Shown: positions 10,936-22,099 of the stretch, in pieces | Position numbering within the stretch: the first letter of the stretch is position 1 | Layout of the letters: every line of letters begins with the position of its first letter | From: Adiantum capillus-veneris | Lineage: Eukaryota > Streptophyta > Polypodiopsida > Polypodiales > Pteridaceae | Direction: 5' to 3' | Length of the DNA stretch: 64,000 nucleotides | Assembly: GCA_014529385.2 (NCBI GenBank) | Contig: CM043964.1 | Coordinates: 7,595,997-7,659,996, forward strand | Translations under genes and position numbers: made by a program | Notes under the pieces: generated by a model | What the model was told of the DNA's origin: nothing | Databases searched by the model: none | The model's input: the letters and a program-made list of their open reading frames with translations, nothing else

Positions 10936-13054
10936 TGGAGAGGGGGAAATGTGAATACACCTTGCACACTCAGTGAATGCCTCTTCATAGCCCAATGATT
11001 CCACATCACCCCAATCCCCTAATGATCACACACCTAGACACCCGATCGATAAATGACTATTGTCGTACCCGTACCCAACCAACCCTAACTACATACATCC
11101 TATCGCAAAGCATACCATAATGGCTTCTGTTTATGACCCTTCAAAGCACTTCACCCAGAAATACACAATCAATATCCAACAACACACATCGCCTTGCACA
11201 ACCTTTGGCATGCATCCATTTTACAAGCCTGCCTCCCCTTTGCACCTTTGATGTACAAAAAACCTCATACCCTTAGGACCTATCATACTCACATAAATTA
11301 AAACCACTCACATACATGATACCCACATAGGTATGAAGGCAGGAGAGAAAATGCTATATAACCACTTAAAAATCAAGAATTGGGAAGATATGATAATGCA
11401 AATCATGCAGGCTTCAACTAGAGCATTTACAATGATGGAACCTGTGAAAAGCTTATGGCTCTGTTCTTCTCTTTATAGCACTATGGCTCCTTGCAGATAA
11501 GGCCCAATTAAGTGTAGCTCACCCATTTTTTGTCGTATTGCTTACTTCTTATTTTGCTTGTAGTTTGGCCGATATCATCTCCATGTAGTCCTGCGCGAAC
11601 CCCCTCTCATGCATCAGCCCTTGAAAGCCCACCATCCTTCAGTCGACTTTACTCGATCATATCACCAACATGCAGCCCTTGACGCCTCATACCCATTTGA
11701 AACCAACACCCTGTAGCCGCCTATGGTCCAACTTCACGGCGGCGCGGCTCTCTGGCTTCTCCTAGTGAGCTGAGTTCTCTCTTCGTCCTCTTGCACTTGC
11801 CAGCCATTCGATCCTCCCGTTTCCTCTGATATGGTGACCCCAATATGCATATATATATCCCTGCAAACACTCTTGGAGCTTCCTGCACTATCAAAGAAAT
11901 CCCCTACCTGCTGCTCTGGGCCCTCCTCCAACACATCCGGTCGTTCCTTCTTCCAGAAAGCTGGTGTCCTGCTTGCTCTGCAATGAGTTTTCAGCCCTCC
12001 AAGAATCGCCCTTGCAACTGGTGCCCTTCTCTTTGTCTTCTTGACGACCTCCTTGGACCACCACCTTTTGCAGGCAGCCTAGGTCGACCTCTTCACCTTA
12101 TTTGCCTTGCTCACAACCTCTTGCATACGGTGTTCTCTCCTCTACCTTGTTCATGGCCAGGCCCTCATCAGGCTTCCTCTCGCTCAAGGCCGAGCTCATC
12201 TGCTCGCCCGGTCCCCCCCATGCAGCTTGGGACATCCCCTTTTGTACTAACTGCAGCTGTCGGAGTCCCCCTTACCTTCAGCGCCAGCTTCTGATGCCAT
12301 GTAAATGTCGCGTGCTGCAGCTACAGTGCCTTCATGCAGTAAACTAAAAAAATTTTTTTAAAAAATCTGCATTATTTTTTTAAATAAAGCTTCCTCGGCT
12401 CCACTTCACACCCTTTGAGAGTCATCGCCATCTGTTGTTGATGCTAAAAACCCTAGCCTTGGCTCAAAATACTCCACCACTTGAGCTGCCATCCTAGCCA
12501 TCTTTCACACGCTCTCCGATTGCCGAGATTAAAAAACTTACCCTTAGCTTCTCATCATCCCCGCTTAAATCTATGCCCCGCATGGAGCTTTATTAAAACG
12601 AACATTTCTCCCATCAACCATATGGCAGCAATCGGATATAACTCTTTTCGCACGATGTATCTCAGATGAAAAGCATCACACCTGGAATGGCATGATTACC
12701 ATGACTGTTGAGAAGTTGAAGCCACCATAACCCTGATTGGAGAGCTGCTAACCATTGGCCTTCATCCATCTAGAGAGTTTTGACATTGCCAAAATAGTGA
12801 AAACATTCAACATAGTTCATATCATGGCACTAGGTAACGGTGACATCCAACCAACCTTTGACACTTCTAGGTATCTCGACCAATGGAGCTTGAAAACCAC
12901 CTTTGGTCTGTTAAAATTTACATTTGGCATACACTTCTCGGCAGTGCCGGCGGTACCTTGCATCAAGTAGTCGCACAAGTACTATACCACCGACCTGCTA
13001 TCTTTCATCTTCTTGCTTCAGGCTTCTCCCTGGGTCGACAATGTTTGGCTGCAC
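10936..13054 (-). repeat. 5' LTR of F1
   Basis: About 2.1 kb. Its last 70 bp (11005-10936, ending CCCCCTCTCCA) align with the last 69 bp of the F4 LTR (51251-51319). Its head (about 13054-12093) is repeated at 9085-8127. The start is placed by analogy with 9085 and is uncertain by a few bases. The ORFs inside it, including 11845-12294, look fortuitous. Confidence 0.6.
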
Positions 13055-13261
13055 CAACTTGTCGTTTGCCGTAAGAACACCTTCGTTGAAACTTGTCGTT
13101 TTTATGAAGGCATTTGTTAACTTTGAAGCTTTCTCTTTGAGGAAAAAATAATTTTTGAAAGGAAAACTTGCATTACCAAGAAGTGAAAAGTAAGCTTTCC
13201 TTTTCCTTCTACCTTTCTTGTCAACATAAGTATGCTATCTTTCCTTGTTATACACAACAAG

Positions 13262-13335
13262 GCTCAATAGCTTGGATGGTAGAGTGTTGGCCTCTTACCG
13301 TCATGGGGTGGCTTCAACCCTCCTGCATGCAAGGA
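13262..13335 (+). other. tRNA-like sequence, pseudo-tRNA or SINE head
   Basis: The run TAGCTTGGATGGTAGAGTG resembles a tRNA A box with the D-loop GG, and GCTTCAACCC, about 35 bp on, resembles a B box. The spacing is right for an internal pol III promoter and the middle (GGCCTCTTAC) resembles the anticodon arm of a tRNA-Lys(CTT). The anticodon and acceptor stems do not pair well, so it is not a functional tRNA. It could head a tRNA-derived SINE, but I see no clear 3' tail. Confidence 0.4.
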
Positions 13336-13470
13336 TTTACAGAGCCTTCCTCGCGCACAGCCATTAGTGTCAACAGAGCCTGGGTGCCGTAGAGTTGTCG
13401 ATCGAGTTTGCCATGGTCGCCCGCTATGGAGTGCGTAGGTAGGCTCAAGCAGCCAATTGTCATTGTCTGT

Positions 13471-14170
13471 CTTCGCATGTTGCGCACAGAACTCTTCGCC
13501 TGTCTTCTTTTTGCTTCACAGCAGAGACTTCGTTGTCCCTGTCTACAAATCGTGGAAGAGAAGAAGCGCATCGCATGCACATGCAACCCGCTTTTTCTCT
13601 TCTCCAAAAAAATTAGCTCGGATGCCAATGAAAGGACGGTGATAATGCATGTGTTAGTCTCCACCAACCGTGCTATCTTATAGCCTCCCCCTAGCGTAAA
13701 CACTCTCCGACCGTGCCGCTAGCCTTGCCTGTAGGACCCATGTTCTTAGAGTGTGACTCATGTGGAGCTCTTCTTATCCTGGTGTCACTTGTTCTCATCC
13801 AGTTAAAGGTGTCTACCTTCGCGTGGTGTGCACAAAACTCTGTGACTATCTTCTTTTTGCTCCATAATAGCAGAGATGTCGTTGTCCCTGTCTGCGAATC
13901 GTGGGACAGAAGCAGCGCGTTGCATACACATGCAACTTGCGTTTTCACTTCCCCAAAAATAGCTCGGATACCAGTGAAAGGGCGGTGGTAATGCATGTGC
14001 TAGTCTCCACCCAACCGTGCTATCTTATAGCCTTCCCCTAGTGTACACACTGTCCGGTCGTGCCAGTGGTCTTGCCCGTAGGACCCATGTCCTTACAGTG
14101 TGACTCATGTGGACCTCTTGAGTCTTCTTATCCTGGTGTCACTTGCTCTTATCCACTAGTTAAAGGTGGT
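13471..14170 (+). repeat. Tandem repeat, unit about 350 bp, two copies
   Basis: Markers recur at a spacing of about 347-351 bp. GCACAGAACTC (13483) matches GCACAAAACTC (13830), and CCGTGCTATCTTATAGCC (13667) recurs near 14018. Identity is roughly 80-85% by eye. The copies contain short open frames only. Confidence 0.65.
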
Positions 14171-17100
14171 TTCCACATCTCTATCCCAATTTCCATAATG
14201 GAGGTGACTACCTTGGGCTGTACTTTCCCATTGATTGTCCATGCTACCATATGCTCTCTCACTTGTTCCCAAGTTCTATTTTGTTTTAGGTTTTTCTCCC
14301 GTAATGACTTCTCAGATTGAGTATCCCTGGTATTTTGTATGTTTAATCTCTTTCAAAGCCATCATAACAAAACTACTATTATAACAATTCCTAAATAGAT
14401 GGTCGGGAACATATGCTAAGCCCTTCTCCCTTCTATAAGAAAGATACATGATTCCAAGGATATTAATTGTCGTGGTTTGGCATGAGTAATCCAGATCAAG
14501 TCTATAACATTGTTGTCCTCTGAAAATAGACTCTAAGCCTTGGGTTGTTGGTAGGTATGTGCTTTATAGGTTTGGTGTCTATCAAGTCATATCCTTCTAA
14601 CTTTACACTGGTAGTCCTTCGACCTTCATGATCATGTTTGGAATCAGAGTGTCAACTTCCAATCCCCATCTATCTACAGTGTCAAGATTTTGTATTCTGA
14701 GGTATTGAACCCCATTTTGGTTCATTTAGAAGGGTAAAATCAGGTTAGCATGATATGTTTTTTGTGTTAGTTAGAATATTCAAGTTAGAATATCTCAAAA
14801 ACGCCTGGGTGCACAGTAGAATTTTCTGAAATAATATCAAAATTTATTGGGATTTAACTCCTTGTTTTAGGAGCTTTCTATTGATATATCATATGTCATA
14901 GATCTTAGAGATCTATGTTCTCCCAAAGTGCCAAGATTACCTAACACCCGTGACCAGATTTCAAGTTCATAAATGGACACAACTTGCAATTAACAGATAC
15001 TTCATACCTTGAAAGATGCTCTTTGGTTTAGAAAAGGTGCTTTTGATTAGTGTCGTACCCTTTTTTGTCAAGACATGATTTCCTGCACACTAGCACTTCT
15101 AGTCGTCTGTGATTTCACAATTATTAATTTGAAGTCATAAAGTATTTGACAATTCGTATCACTAATCACTGGATTCACTTAGCGTGCCAAAATCCAGTTA
15201 ATGTGTGCAAGCTATCTTGGGCACGTCAAAGATGGCTACACCCTTTCTGAGAGATGGAATTGGACTTTGACAACTTGAATGAGATTCCTATGATGAGACA
15301 AAGCTAACCCTGGTGCCAAGGTAACAAAAACCACCTTTTTGTTTGAATTTCTATCTTTGGTGTACCAAAGATAAAATTTCACTTCGAGTGATTTTTGTCC
15401 AATATGATTTTCTTGGGTTTTTTCACATGTAATTTCAAGTCTCTCAACTCAGTTTCACAAAATTTAGAATGTATGTAAGTGTTTTATCACCCCTTTTTGT
15501 TCAGTTTTGAAGATTTCCAACTGTTTTGGTGTTTTTGTATAGCTTCAAATTTGCTCAAACTTGCTCAAGGTCTCTATAATGTTCAAATGCGGTTATGTCA
15601 ATGAAAATTTTGCTAAAATCACCCCTCTGAAAGAATTTCTATCTTTAGCGCACCAAAGATGAAATTTTCCAAAATTTGAACTTTTGGAAAATTTTATTTC
15701 ACAGTTTGATTTTCCCCAATGCTTAAAGCTTACCCATGCCTTGGTTTTAGTGTTTGGCCAGCACGTGACTTTACTTCTCCCAATTTCTCACAAATGGCAA
15801 TTTTTACCAAGTTTGAGTCCAACCCTGTTTTCCAATGGTCTAGAAGGTACCAAAATTAATAGGGAATGTGAAAACAAATTGGTCTACCACCTTGCAAGAG
15901 AGACTTACATAGAAAGAAAGAGATTTCACATGCAAGCGCATTGGTAGGATCGGAACTACAATGCAATGTCACATGAGGGAGACACAAAGGAATGCAACAA
16001 GAGAAAGTTCACTAAACTATATTGCAGTGTACGCTCAACTTTCATTATCCAAAACCTAAGTCCAAATTAGTTACAAAATCGGCTTTTATACCTTAGCCAA
16101 GGTTTGATGAATAAAACCCTAACTAAATGGCTCGGTAATAAGGCTAGGAATTGCAAATAATTACAAATCTCAAAGCCCTAGGACCCTTTATGTTATACAA
16201 CAAGTTTGGACTTTACTAGGTTTCAAATTAATAAATGGGATTTTAATACAATAAGTGGCTAGCGAGGTAAAAGGATGATAGTGGTGTTCTTGTTAGATGA
16301 GCAACTAAGAATGGCATCTGGGAGACATGAATTGCAATCCATGTTCTAGAGCCAAATGACATGGAATTTGTAGGGCAGCTTCCTAATATGTTTCTATACC
16401 CATTGAGCATCAATGTTTTGGTTTTTGTGCCACTTTTACCTCGTCTAGGTTAAAATGGCCATTTGAACGTTGATCAATGAAAAATTTGGGTTTCTAGGCT
16501 GAATGATGTCTGATTCCACCAAATTTTAGAATAAGCCTTCTTAAGTTGTGCTCTATCTGTTCGCAAAATTTGATCAAAAGCTAAGCAAGTGATTCCAACA
16601 TGGATCTTGATCCATCTTAGAACACCATTTTTAACTATTTTGGTGCAGAGTAGTCGTGGGATCATGGCGATTATTCTATAGAAAACTTTTGAAGTCTAGG
16701 TGTAGGGTGACATGGATCGTGATCCATGTTCCCTACTTGTGGTTTGGATATCCTATCATTGTTTGCCTCTGATTTTGCAAATTTTACCATTCATAAAGTT
16801 AGCCAAAAAAATGATATTCACCAAACCTTTCAAAACTCGCTATGCTTGAAGCTTTTGCCTAGCTAATTTGAGGTTGTCTTTCAAAACTTGATTGTGTCTC
16901 TGTTGGATAGTTTTATTAGTTGTCAGTCCTTATAAACTAAAGAAAAATATTGGAATTTATTATTATTCAATAAAAAATTATCCAAAATTATTCTTCACAC
17001 TCATATATATATATATATGCTCTTACTCTAGGCATCATGATTTCCAAGATTTGGTTAGTATGGTTTATTAATATGCCTTACAAGAGATAAAAATCAAATA

Positions 17101-17330
17101 GAAATAAAAAAACACATTTTGTATGCTATACACATGAATTCTCTTCATCTTGCAGTAATCAGAGTTTGCTACTCCCCCCTTCTTATTTTGAACCATCCCA
17201 AAAAACGTTTTTTGCATGTGCATGGGCACTAACGTCGTGTCTATGAAAGGCCATGTAATGTGGCCCTATCATGCCAACGGAAAAAATGTATGGGGAAACA
17301 CTATGATGTGCAAGATGTGGATATTGAAAT

Positions 17331-17521
17331 TGTTGGGGTTAAGGCCTATGTGCCTTGATCGATCGCCCAAGTCATGGGCGCCCGCCCACTGTTACCCTAT
17401 ACTTATAGTGAGTATACTGTAAAGGGGGAGCTGCCACTTCACAGTCTCCCCACCCACATCATGTGTGTCTCTCCTTCTCTCTCTCTCACTCTCCGTCTAT
17501 GGTGATCCCCGATCCCCTTCA
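17331..17521 (+). repeat. 5' LTR of Copia-2
   Basis: 191 bp. It contains a short perfect palindromic TATA region (CTATACTTATAGTGAGTATAC, about 17397-17418) likely to hold the promoter. It ends at the primer site. It shares its first bases and polypurine context with the copia LTR at 63638 (minus). Confidence 0.9.
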
Positions 17522-18825
17522 ATTGGTATCAGAGCGTAGGTGCGGAGGGAGCCCGGGTGTGCACAGTCACGACGATAGCGGAGAGCCAGTTTCATTCCCG
17601 AAATCGCGTCCGCACGCGCGCACTTTCACGCCGATTTACCCCCCTTTCAAAGCCATTCGAGCCATCAAAAACTTCATTCGAGCTACGGTTGAGGAGCTGC
17701 ATTTTTCAGCCCTCTTTTGGCAGTTTATGCTGCGTTTTTGGGTCGAAACGGAGGTTTTTTGGCATAGCTTTCACACCCGGACTCGGATACATGTGATCCA
17801 GGAGTCTACCTTGGGGTTTTGGCACGCTCCGGACGCGCTCATTATATCAGAATTTTAAAATTCTGAACGCTGAATTTTCTGCAGCAGCAGCAGTTGTTTA
17901 TTGTGTGTCAAGGATTCCACACATGGTTTGCTCTCAGATGTGAGAGTGATATTTGCTGCAAGTTTCCTCACAGGTGGGAGGATACGATGTATGCCTTATG
18001 TGGTTTGATGCTCATGGAGACTAATGTGATTGCATTTTGAGCTCGGCAATGTATGCCTCGAGCATGTTTTTTGGCAGTCACAGGTAGAGCAGATATTTGT
18101 ATACTAGATTTGCAGGTGTTTGCAATGATGTATGCAAAGTGTGGAGATTGGTGCATGCATTTGGAGTGAGGTTTGATGTGCTTTGGTTGCTCATGGTTTT
18201 GAGCGTGCAGTCAGTTTGGTTACTGGTTTTGTGGCCGTTTTACTGACGAAACTCTGGCGAAATTTTCCCAGGAGTTTTATGCGCATCATTTATGCGATCT
18301 AGGTAGAGATTGCGGGTTGCACTCAGCATTTGCGTGCGGTGTTCTCTGCAGGTTGGAAATTTGTGCGTGTGTATACAGCGATACCGCACAGTGTGGGCTT
18401 GGTGATTCGCTCACGGTTTGACAGGCGTACAATTATCTTGGCACACTCACAGGAGTGAGTATTGTGATGTATGCTTGTGTGGCTACGAGCTAGGTAGCCG
18501 GATTCGAGCACTAATGGCTTGAGGTTTTTCAGCAGGTTTCAGCTACAGGTTTACAAGTTTACAGGCAGGTTTGAGGGCTTATTTGGGCGCTGAATTTTCA
18601 GCCATTGTTTCCTCTTTGCAGGTGTCCATGTATGACTCAGTTGTAGGCTGATCTGGGACACATTTGTGACTTGTTTATGCAGCTGTTTAAGAGCTGAATT
18701 TTGGGACTGTTTTGGGGCTGATTTGCAGCCATATTTGTAGACTTTTGTTGATGCGATTCGACCCAGTTTAGGGCTGATTTGGTTGACATTTGCTACTCAT
18801 TGTTGGTTGCTCTTTTGCGAGCATT

Positions 18826-20694
18826 ATGGCTGATTTTTCATTTGACTTCCAACGTTATGGTCTGACACAGTTTGATGGTGCAGATTTTGTTGCTTGGAAG
18901 GAGCATATGCTTGTTGCCTTGGCGGATTTGGGGCAGGATAAACCCTTGTGTGGTTTATCGGCGAAGCCCAAGTCTATGCGTGATGATGATTGGCAGGATC
19001 TTGATGAGTTAGCAATGTCTACGATTCGTTTGCATCTGGTTGAGTCTGTTGACTGACAGGTCTCGAGGGAGACTACAACTCATGCTTTATGGCAGAGTTT
19101 ACATGCTATATACGCGACATCCATGTCTACAGGGAAGTCTAGTCCCACTTCTATGTCCATGGGAGAGATTGATTCCACACGCAAGTCTCGACGGCATAGA
19201 GACTTGACATGTTGGCATTGTGGACATAGAGGGCACATTAGGCGTCGATGTTTCAGGCGTTTGAGACAACGGAGGCGATAGATGCGTGATGCAGATTTGG
19301 GCATGACAGATGCTAGTGAGATCAGTACGGTGGTTACTGAGTATGCTTGTGACGGCGATGTCACATTTACATCTAGCTTGTCTTCAGACGATCTTATGTC
19401 TACGGATTGCATATCGGATTGCACATTGTCTTCACATTGGTTACTAGATTCAGATGCTACTTTCCATGTCACGTCGCATCGTGAGTGGTTTAGCACGTTT
19501 TCTCGTGGGAGGCTTGGTTGTGTGCACATGGATGATAGTGCTGTGTATGACATTGAGGGTGCAGGAGACGTATGTTTGTCCTTGCCCAGTGGTATCAGAT
19601 TTACCCTACGTCATGTGCGTTATGTGCCAGATCTGAGACGTGATTTGATCTCAGTCAGACAGTTACGGGATAGTGGATGTCGGGTATCGCTGCTTGAGCG
19701 ATCTTTTGCGTTGCATTTGGGTTTGCTAGTGATTGCGAGAGGTGCCAGGAGTGGTACAGGTTACCCATTGCATGTGGATCACGGGAGAGACGGTGTTGTC
19801 TCTATGATCATGCAGCCAAGTAGAGAGCGAGAGAGCAGGCGAGTCTCTTTTGCTCATGGGTTGCAGGGTACCTTGCATGGAGTGCAGAGTAGTGAGCTCG
19901 TTGTGCGCACAGTTGGGGCACGACTTGAGCAGTCACACAGAGAGGTGACAGAGTCAGACATGCATGCTTTGCTAGTGACTGAGCAAAGCAGAGAGTCAGT
20001 TGTGCGAGATACTTCTATGCAGGATAGACAGGTAGAGCGGTCTTGCTCTAGTGAGTCACGACAGGAGGACGTTGTGCAAGAGTCTATGCATACGGAGTTA
20101 GAGCATGAGAGCTCTAGTGAGTCACAGCAGATTGAGTGGTCATGTTTGCAGTGGATGATTGCAGAGGAGGCTGAGATGTCATCGATTATGCAGTCATTCC
20201 TTTCTATGCTCGACAGTGAGCATGGGGATACAGTTGTGCAGGATATGTCTTCCAGCAGACACCTAGAGCAGCTGGTTTTCTCTGAGGTTGCACGACAGGG
20301 TGATGCGTCTTTTGCGGACAGTTAGGAGATGCATGTGGCTGACACGCCTTGTCAGTCAGAGATGCCTATTGCTAGGGATATATATGTTGATGCATGCTCC
20401 GTAGAGCTAGCAGGGCCCGCTAGCATTGCATCGGCATTCGGTGGTCTCATGTATGAGATGTTGATCTTGAGACCAGATATCGCAACTGTAGTGGGAGCAT
20501 TTGCAGTTGGGGTTGTCAGTCGTTTGTTGACTGATGATGGCATAGTGCACGAGGGAGATTTGCAGGTATTGGACCGATACTTGCAGGAGTGCATGAGCTC
20601 TTGTAGACTCTTTGCAGAGCTTGGAGCTAGCTCTGTGTGGCTTCCGCAGCGGGATGTTTGTCTATCAGTAGCGCCGGATGCACTAGCTCATTGA
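18826..20694 (+). pseudogene. Copia-2 gag-protease frame with an RT-tail remnant
   Basis: A single frame of 623 codons from ATG 18826 with three in-frame stops (19054, 19279, 20323). N-terminus: copia gag (FQRYGLTQFDGADFVAWK). CCHC knuckle: CWHCGHRGHIRRRC, with all four ligands intact, at about 19210-19251. Protease: HWLLDSDATFHVTS at about 19437, where the family has DSGA, so the active-site Gly is replaced by Asp; further protease signature follows (LRHVRYVPDLRRDLISV). Then comes a Ser/Glu/Gln-rich linker of about 200 residues unlike any pol domain. The last part (GGLMYEMLILRPDIA, then VGVVSRLL) matches the end of the copia RT domain, so the frame bridges a large in-frame loss of integrase and RT. 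It acts, if at all, as a capsid protein. Confidence 0.75.
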
Positions 20695-20790
20695 GAGTCA
20701 GTGGGCATAGGTTGAGAGAATATCTCACCTTCTATTAGTTGTACACTAGTAGATCTTGCTTAAAGGCACATTGGCCTTTAAGTGGGAGGT

Positions 20791-20981
20791 TGTTGGGGTT
20801 AAGGCCTATGTGCCTTGACCGATCGCCCAGGTCATGGGCGCCCGCCCACTGTTACCCTATACTTATAGTGAGTATACTGTATAGGGAGAGCTGCCACTTC
20901 ACAGTCTCCCCACCCACATCGTGTGTGTCTCTCCTTCTCTCTCTCTCACTCTCCGTCTGTGGTGATCCCCGATCCCCTTCA
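20791..20981 (+). repeat. 3' LTR of Copia-2
   Basis: 191 bp, TGTTGGGG...CCCTTCA, directly after the polypurine tract TTTAAGTGGGAGGT. It is followed by the target duplication GAAAT. Confidence 0.9.
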
Positions 20982-20986
20982 GAAAT

Positions 20987-21459
20987 GTTTGTTTAGTGGT
21001 GTTGTCTATAGAGGCTTTATCTACACTACATTTTTAAAATAAACATGCTTGAAGATGTTGTGCTCTTTCTTTGATTGTACGTTTTTGAAGTACCTGTGTC
21101 CTAATTTCAATTATTGTTGGTGACTTAGGTACCCACTTGGACTTGGTTGTTGTGGTTGGTGGAAACAATTGGGCTAGGTGTCCTGTTGGTAGTTTTGATA
21201 TCTGCTGCCAAGTTTTCTACACCCTAGTTGGGGTTGGTGAATTTGTGTATTCTTTGGAATCCATTAATACTTGGGTGGGTTTTCTAATATGCCGTTTTGT
21301 TTTTGGCTGCCAATTTTTTAGTTGTGGACTTGGGTATCCTTATTTTCTTACATTTGGCCATAGCTGATTTCTTTACCCTCCTTATTATCTGCATTAATGG
21401 GTTGTATTTTCCACAAGTGATCACTTTTTTTCTAGTGAGTGACATAAGAGGTGTCATTA
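20987..21459. other. Spacer without recognisable feature
   Basis: Target sequence into which Copia-2 inserted; it continues the sequence left of 17330. It is AT-rich and has no ORF with a known domain. Confidence 0.5.
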
Positions 21460-22010
21460 ATTATAAACTTTAATGCATCCTTTCTGGAATTGCTTTGTAT
21501 TTCCGCATACAAGGAGCACCTAGGATGATTGCCTTGTTGATATTTGTATCTACCATGACATAAAATTGATTTGGGCATTGGTGGCCGTCAATAGTGATTG
21601 CTCGATTAATTTGATCAAAGCTCACAATCTTTCCTTGGTTTTCAGTCTTTAGTTCCATCTGATTTCTTGATAGTGATGAATTTTTCATCTTCTTGTATGT
21701 AGAGAATGGATGAGTCTCTTGCTCCTATGTCCACAAGTATCATTTTGTTGATCCATTTGGAAGCTATGTTTTGATATGTATGTCCATGCTTCCAAGACAA
21801 TTATGCTCCATCTAAATTGCTTCTATTTGAGAAGCTACCATTTCTGGTTGTGGTTGAATTTGCAAGTTGTTTCTTTGTTCTTTGCGCTTTAAAATCCGCA
21901 AGTTAGCTTCCTCCTAAATCTTTGCTTCATTAGCCTTGGCTTGTTTTTTTGTTTCGGCAACTTTGTGAATCTTCTTCTTGGAAAATGACATTTCTTTAGC
22001 CTGCATCCAC
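21460..22010 (-). pseudogene. Gypsy gag/protease remnant
   Basis: On the minus strand the frames read a Lys/Glu/Gln-rich coiled region (MSFSKKKIHKVAE, then KRKEQRNNLQIQ). They then read LVDIGARDSSILYI, which fits the retropepsin active site (D-x-G-A), and after a frameshift INRAITIDGHQCPNQF and KAIILGAPCM, which fit the family's hydrophobic ILG.PW motif. Several stops and shifts break it. It probably belongs to the same element as the LTR at 23646 (F2), but the pieces between are not resolved. Confidence 0.5.
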
Positions 22011-22099
22011 TGATCCAATTGGGCATCTCTCCTCCCTCTAATGTAGCAATATTTAGACCTGAAATTCAACAACTTCACATAAACAACTCACATATGATT

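Larger units (their letters stand above)
8127..13054 (-). mobile_element. F1, pol-less gypsy-like element
   Basis: Minus strand. The 5' LTR is 13054-10936, the internal region 10935-9086, and the 3' LTR 9085 down to the truncation at 8127. The segments 8127-9085 and 12093-13054 are direct repeats, roughly 88-90% identical by eye. The primer site region TTGTGGTGCCCCCAC lies at about 10920-10935, and a polypurine tract (CTAGGGGGTGG on the minus strand) lies just above 9085. The only protein traces are a broken gag and a second acidic ORF; no protease, RT or integrase is visible. The same design is seen in F4 (49624-53131). Confidence 0.7.
13055..17330. other. Non-coding, repeat-derived spacer
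   Basis: No ORF here shows a recognisable domain. The region holds a tRNA-like motif (13262-13335), a tandem repeat of about 350 bp (13471-14170), and two related palindromic motifs (ATCTTTGGT-GT-ACCAAAGAT at about 15352 and a variant at about 15639). It also has a (TA)n microsatellite at about 16990-17010 and AT-rich sequence with no feature I can name. It is probably old transposon debris. Confidence 0.5.
17331..20981 (+). mobile_element. Copia-2, non-autonomous Ty1/copia element with target duplication
   Basis: LTRs of 191 bp each (17331-17521 and 20791-20981) with TGTTGGGG...CCCTTCA ends. A perfect 5-bp target duplication, GAAAT, lies at 17326-17330 and 20982-20986. The primer site ATTGGTATCAGAGC follows the 5' LTR, and a polypurine tract (TAAGTGGGAGGT) precedes the 3' LTR. 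The 3.27-kb internal region has a leader of about 1.3 kb and one gag-protease frame, with integrase and nearly all of RT/RNase H missing. It must depend on another copia element for transposition. The LTRs differ at about 6 of 191 positions by eye. Confidence 0.9.

Noticed and set aside
11845-12294. 149-codon plus-strand ORF as a gene
   Set aside because: It lies antisense within the F1 5' LTR, and its counterpart in the other LTR copy (8130-8321) is not conserved as an ORF.
13457-13703. Overlapping ORFs in the ~350-bp tandem repeat as small genes
   Set aside because: Frames are not kept between the two repeat units and no motif is recognisable.
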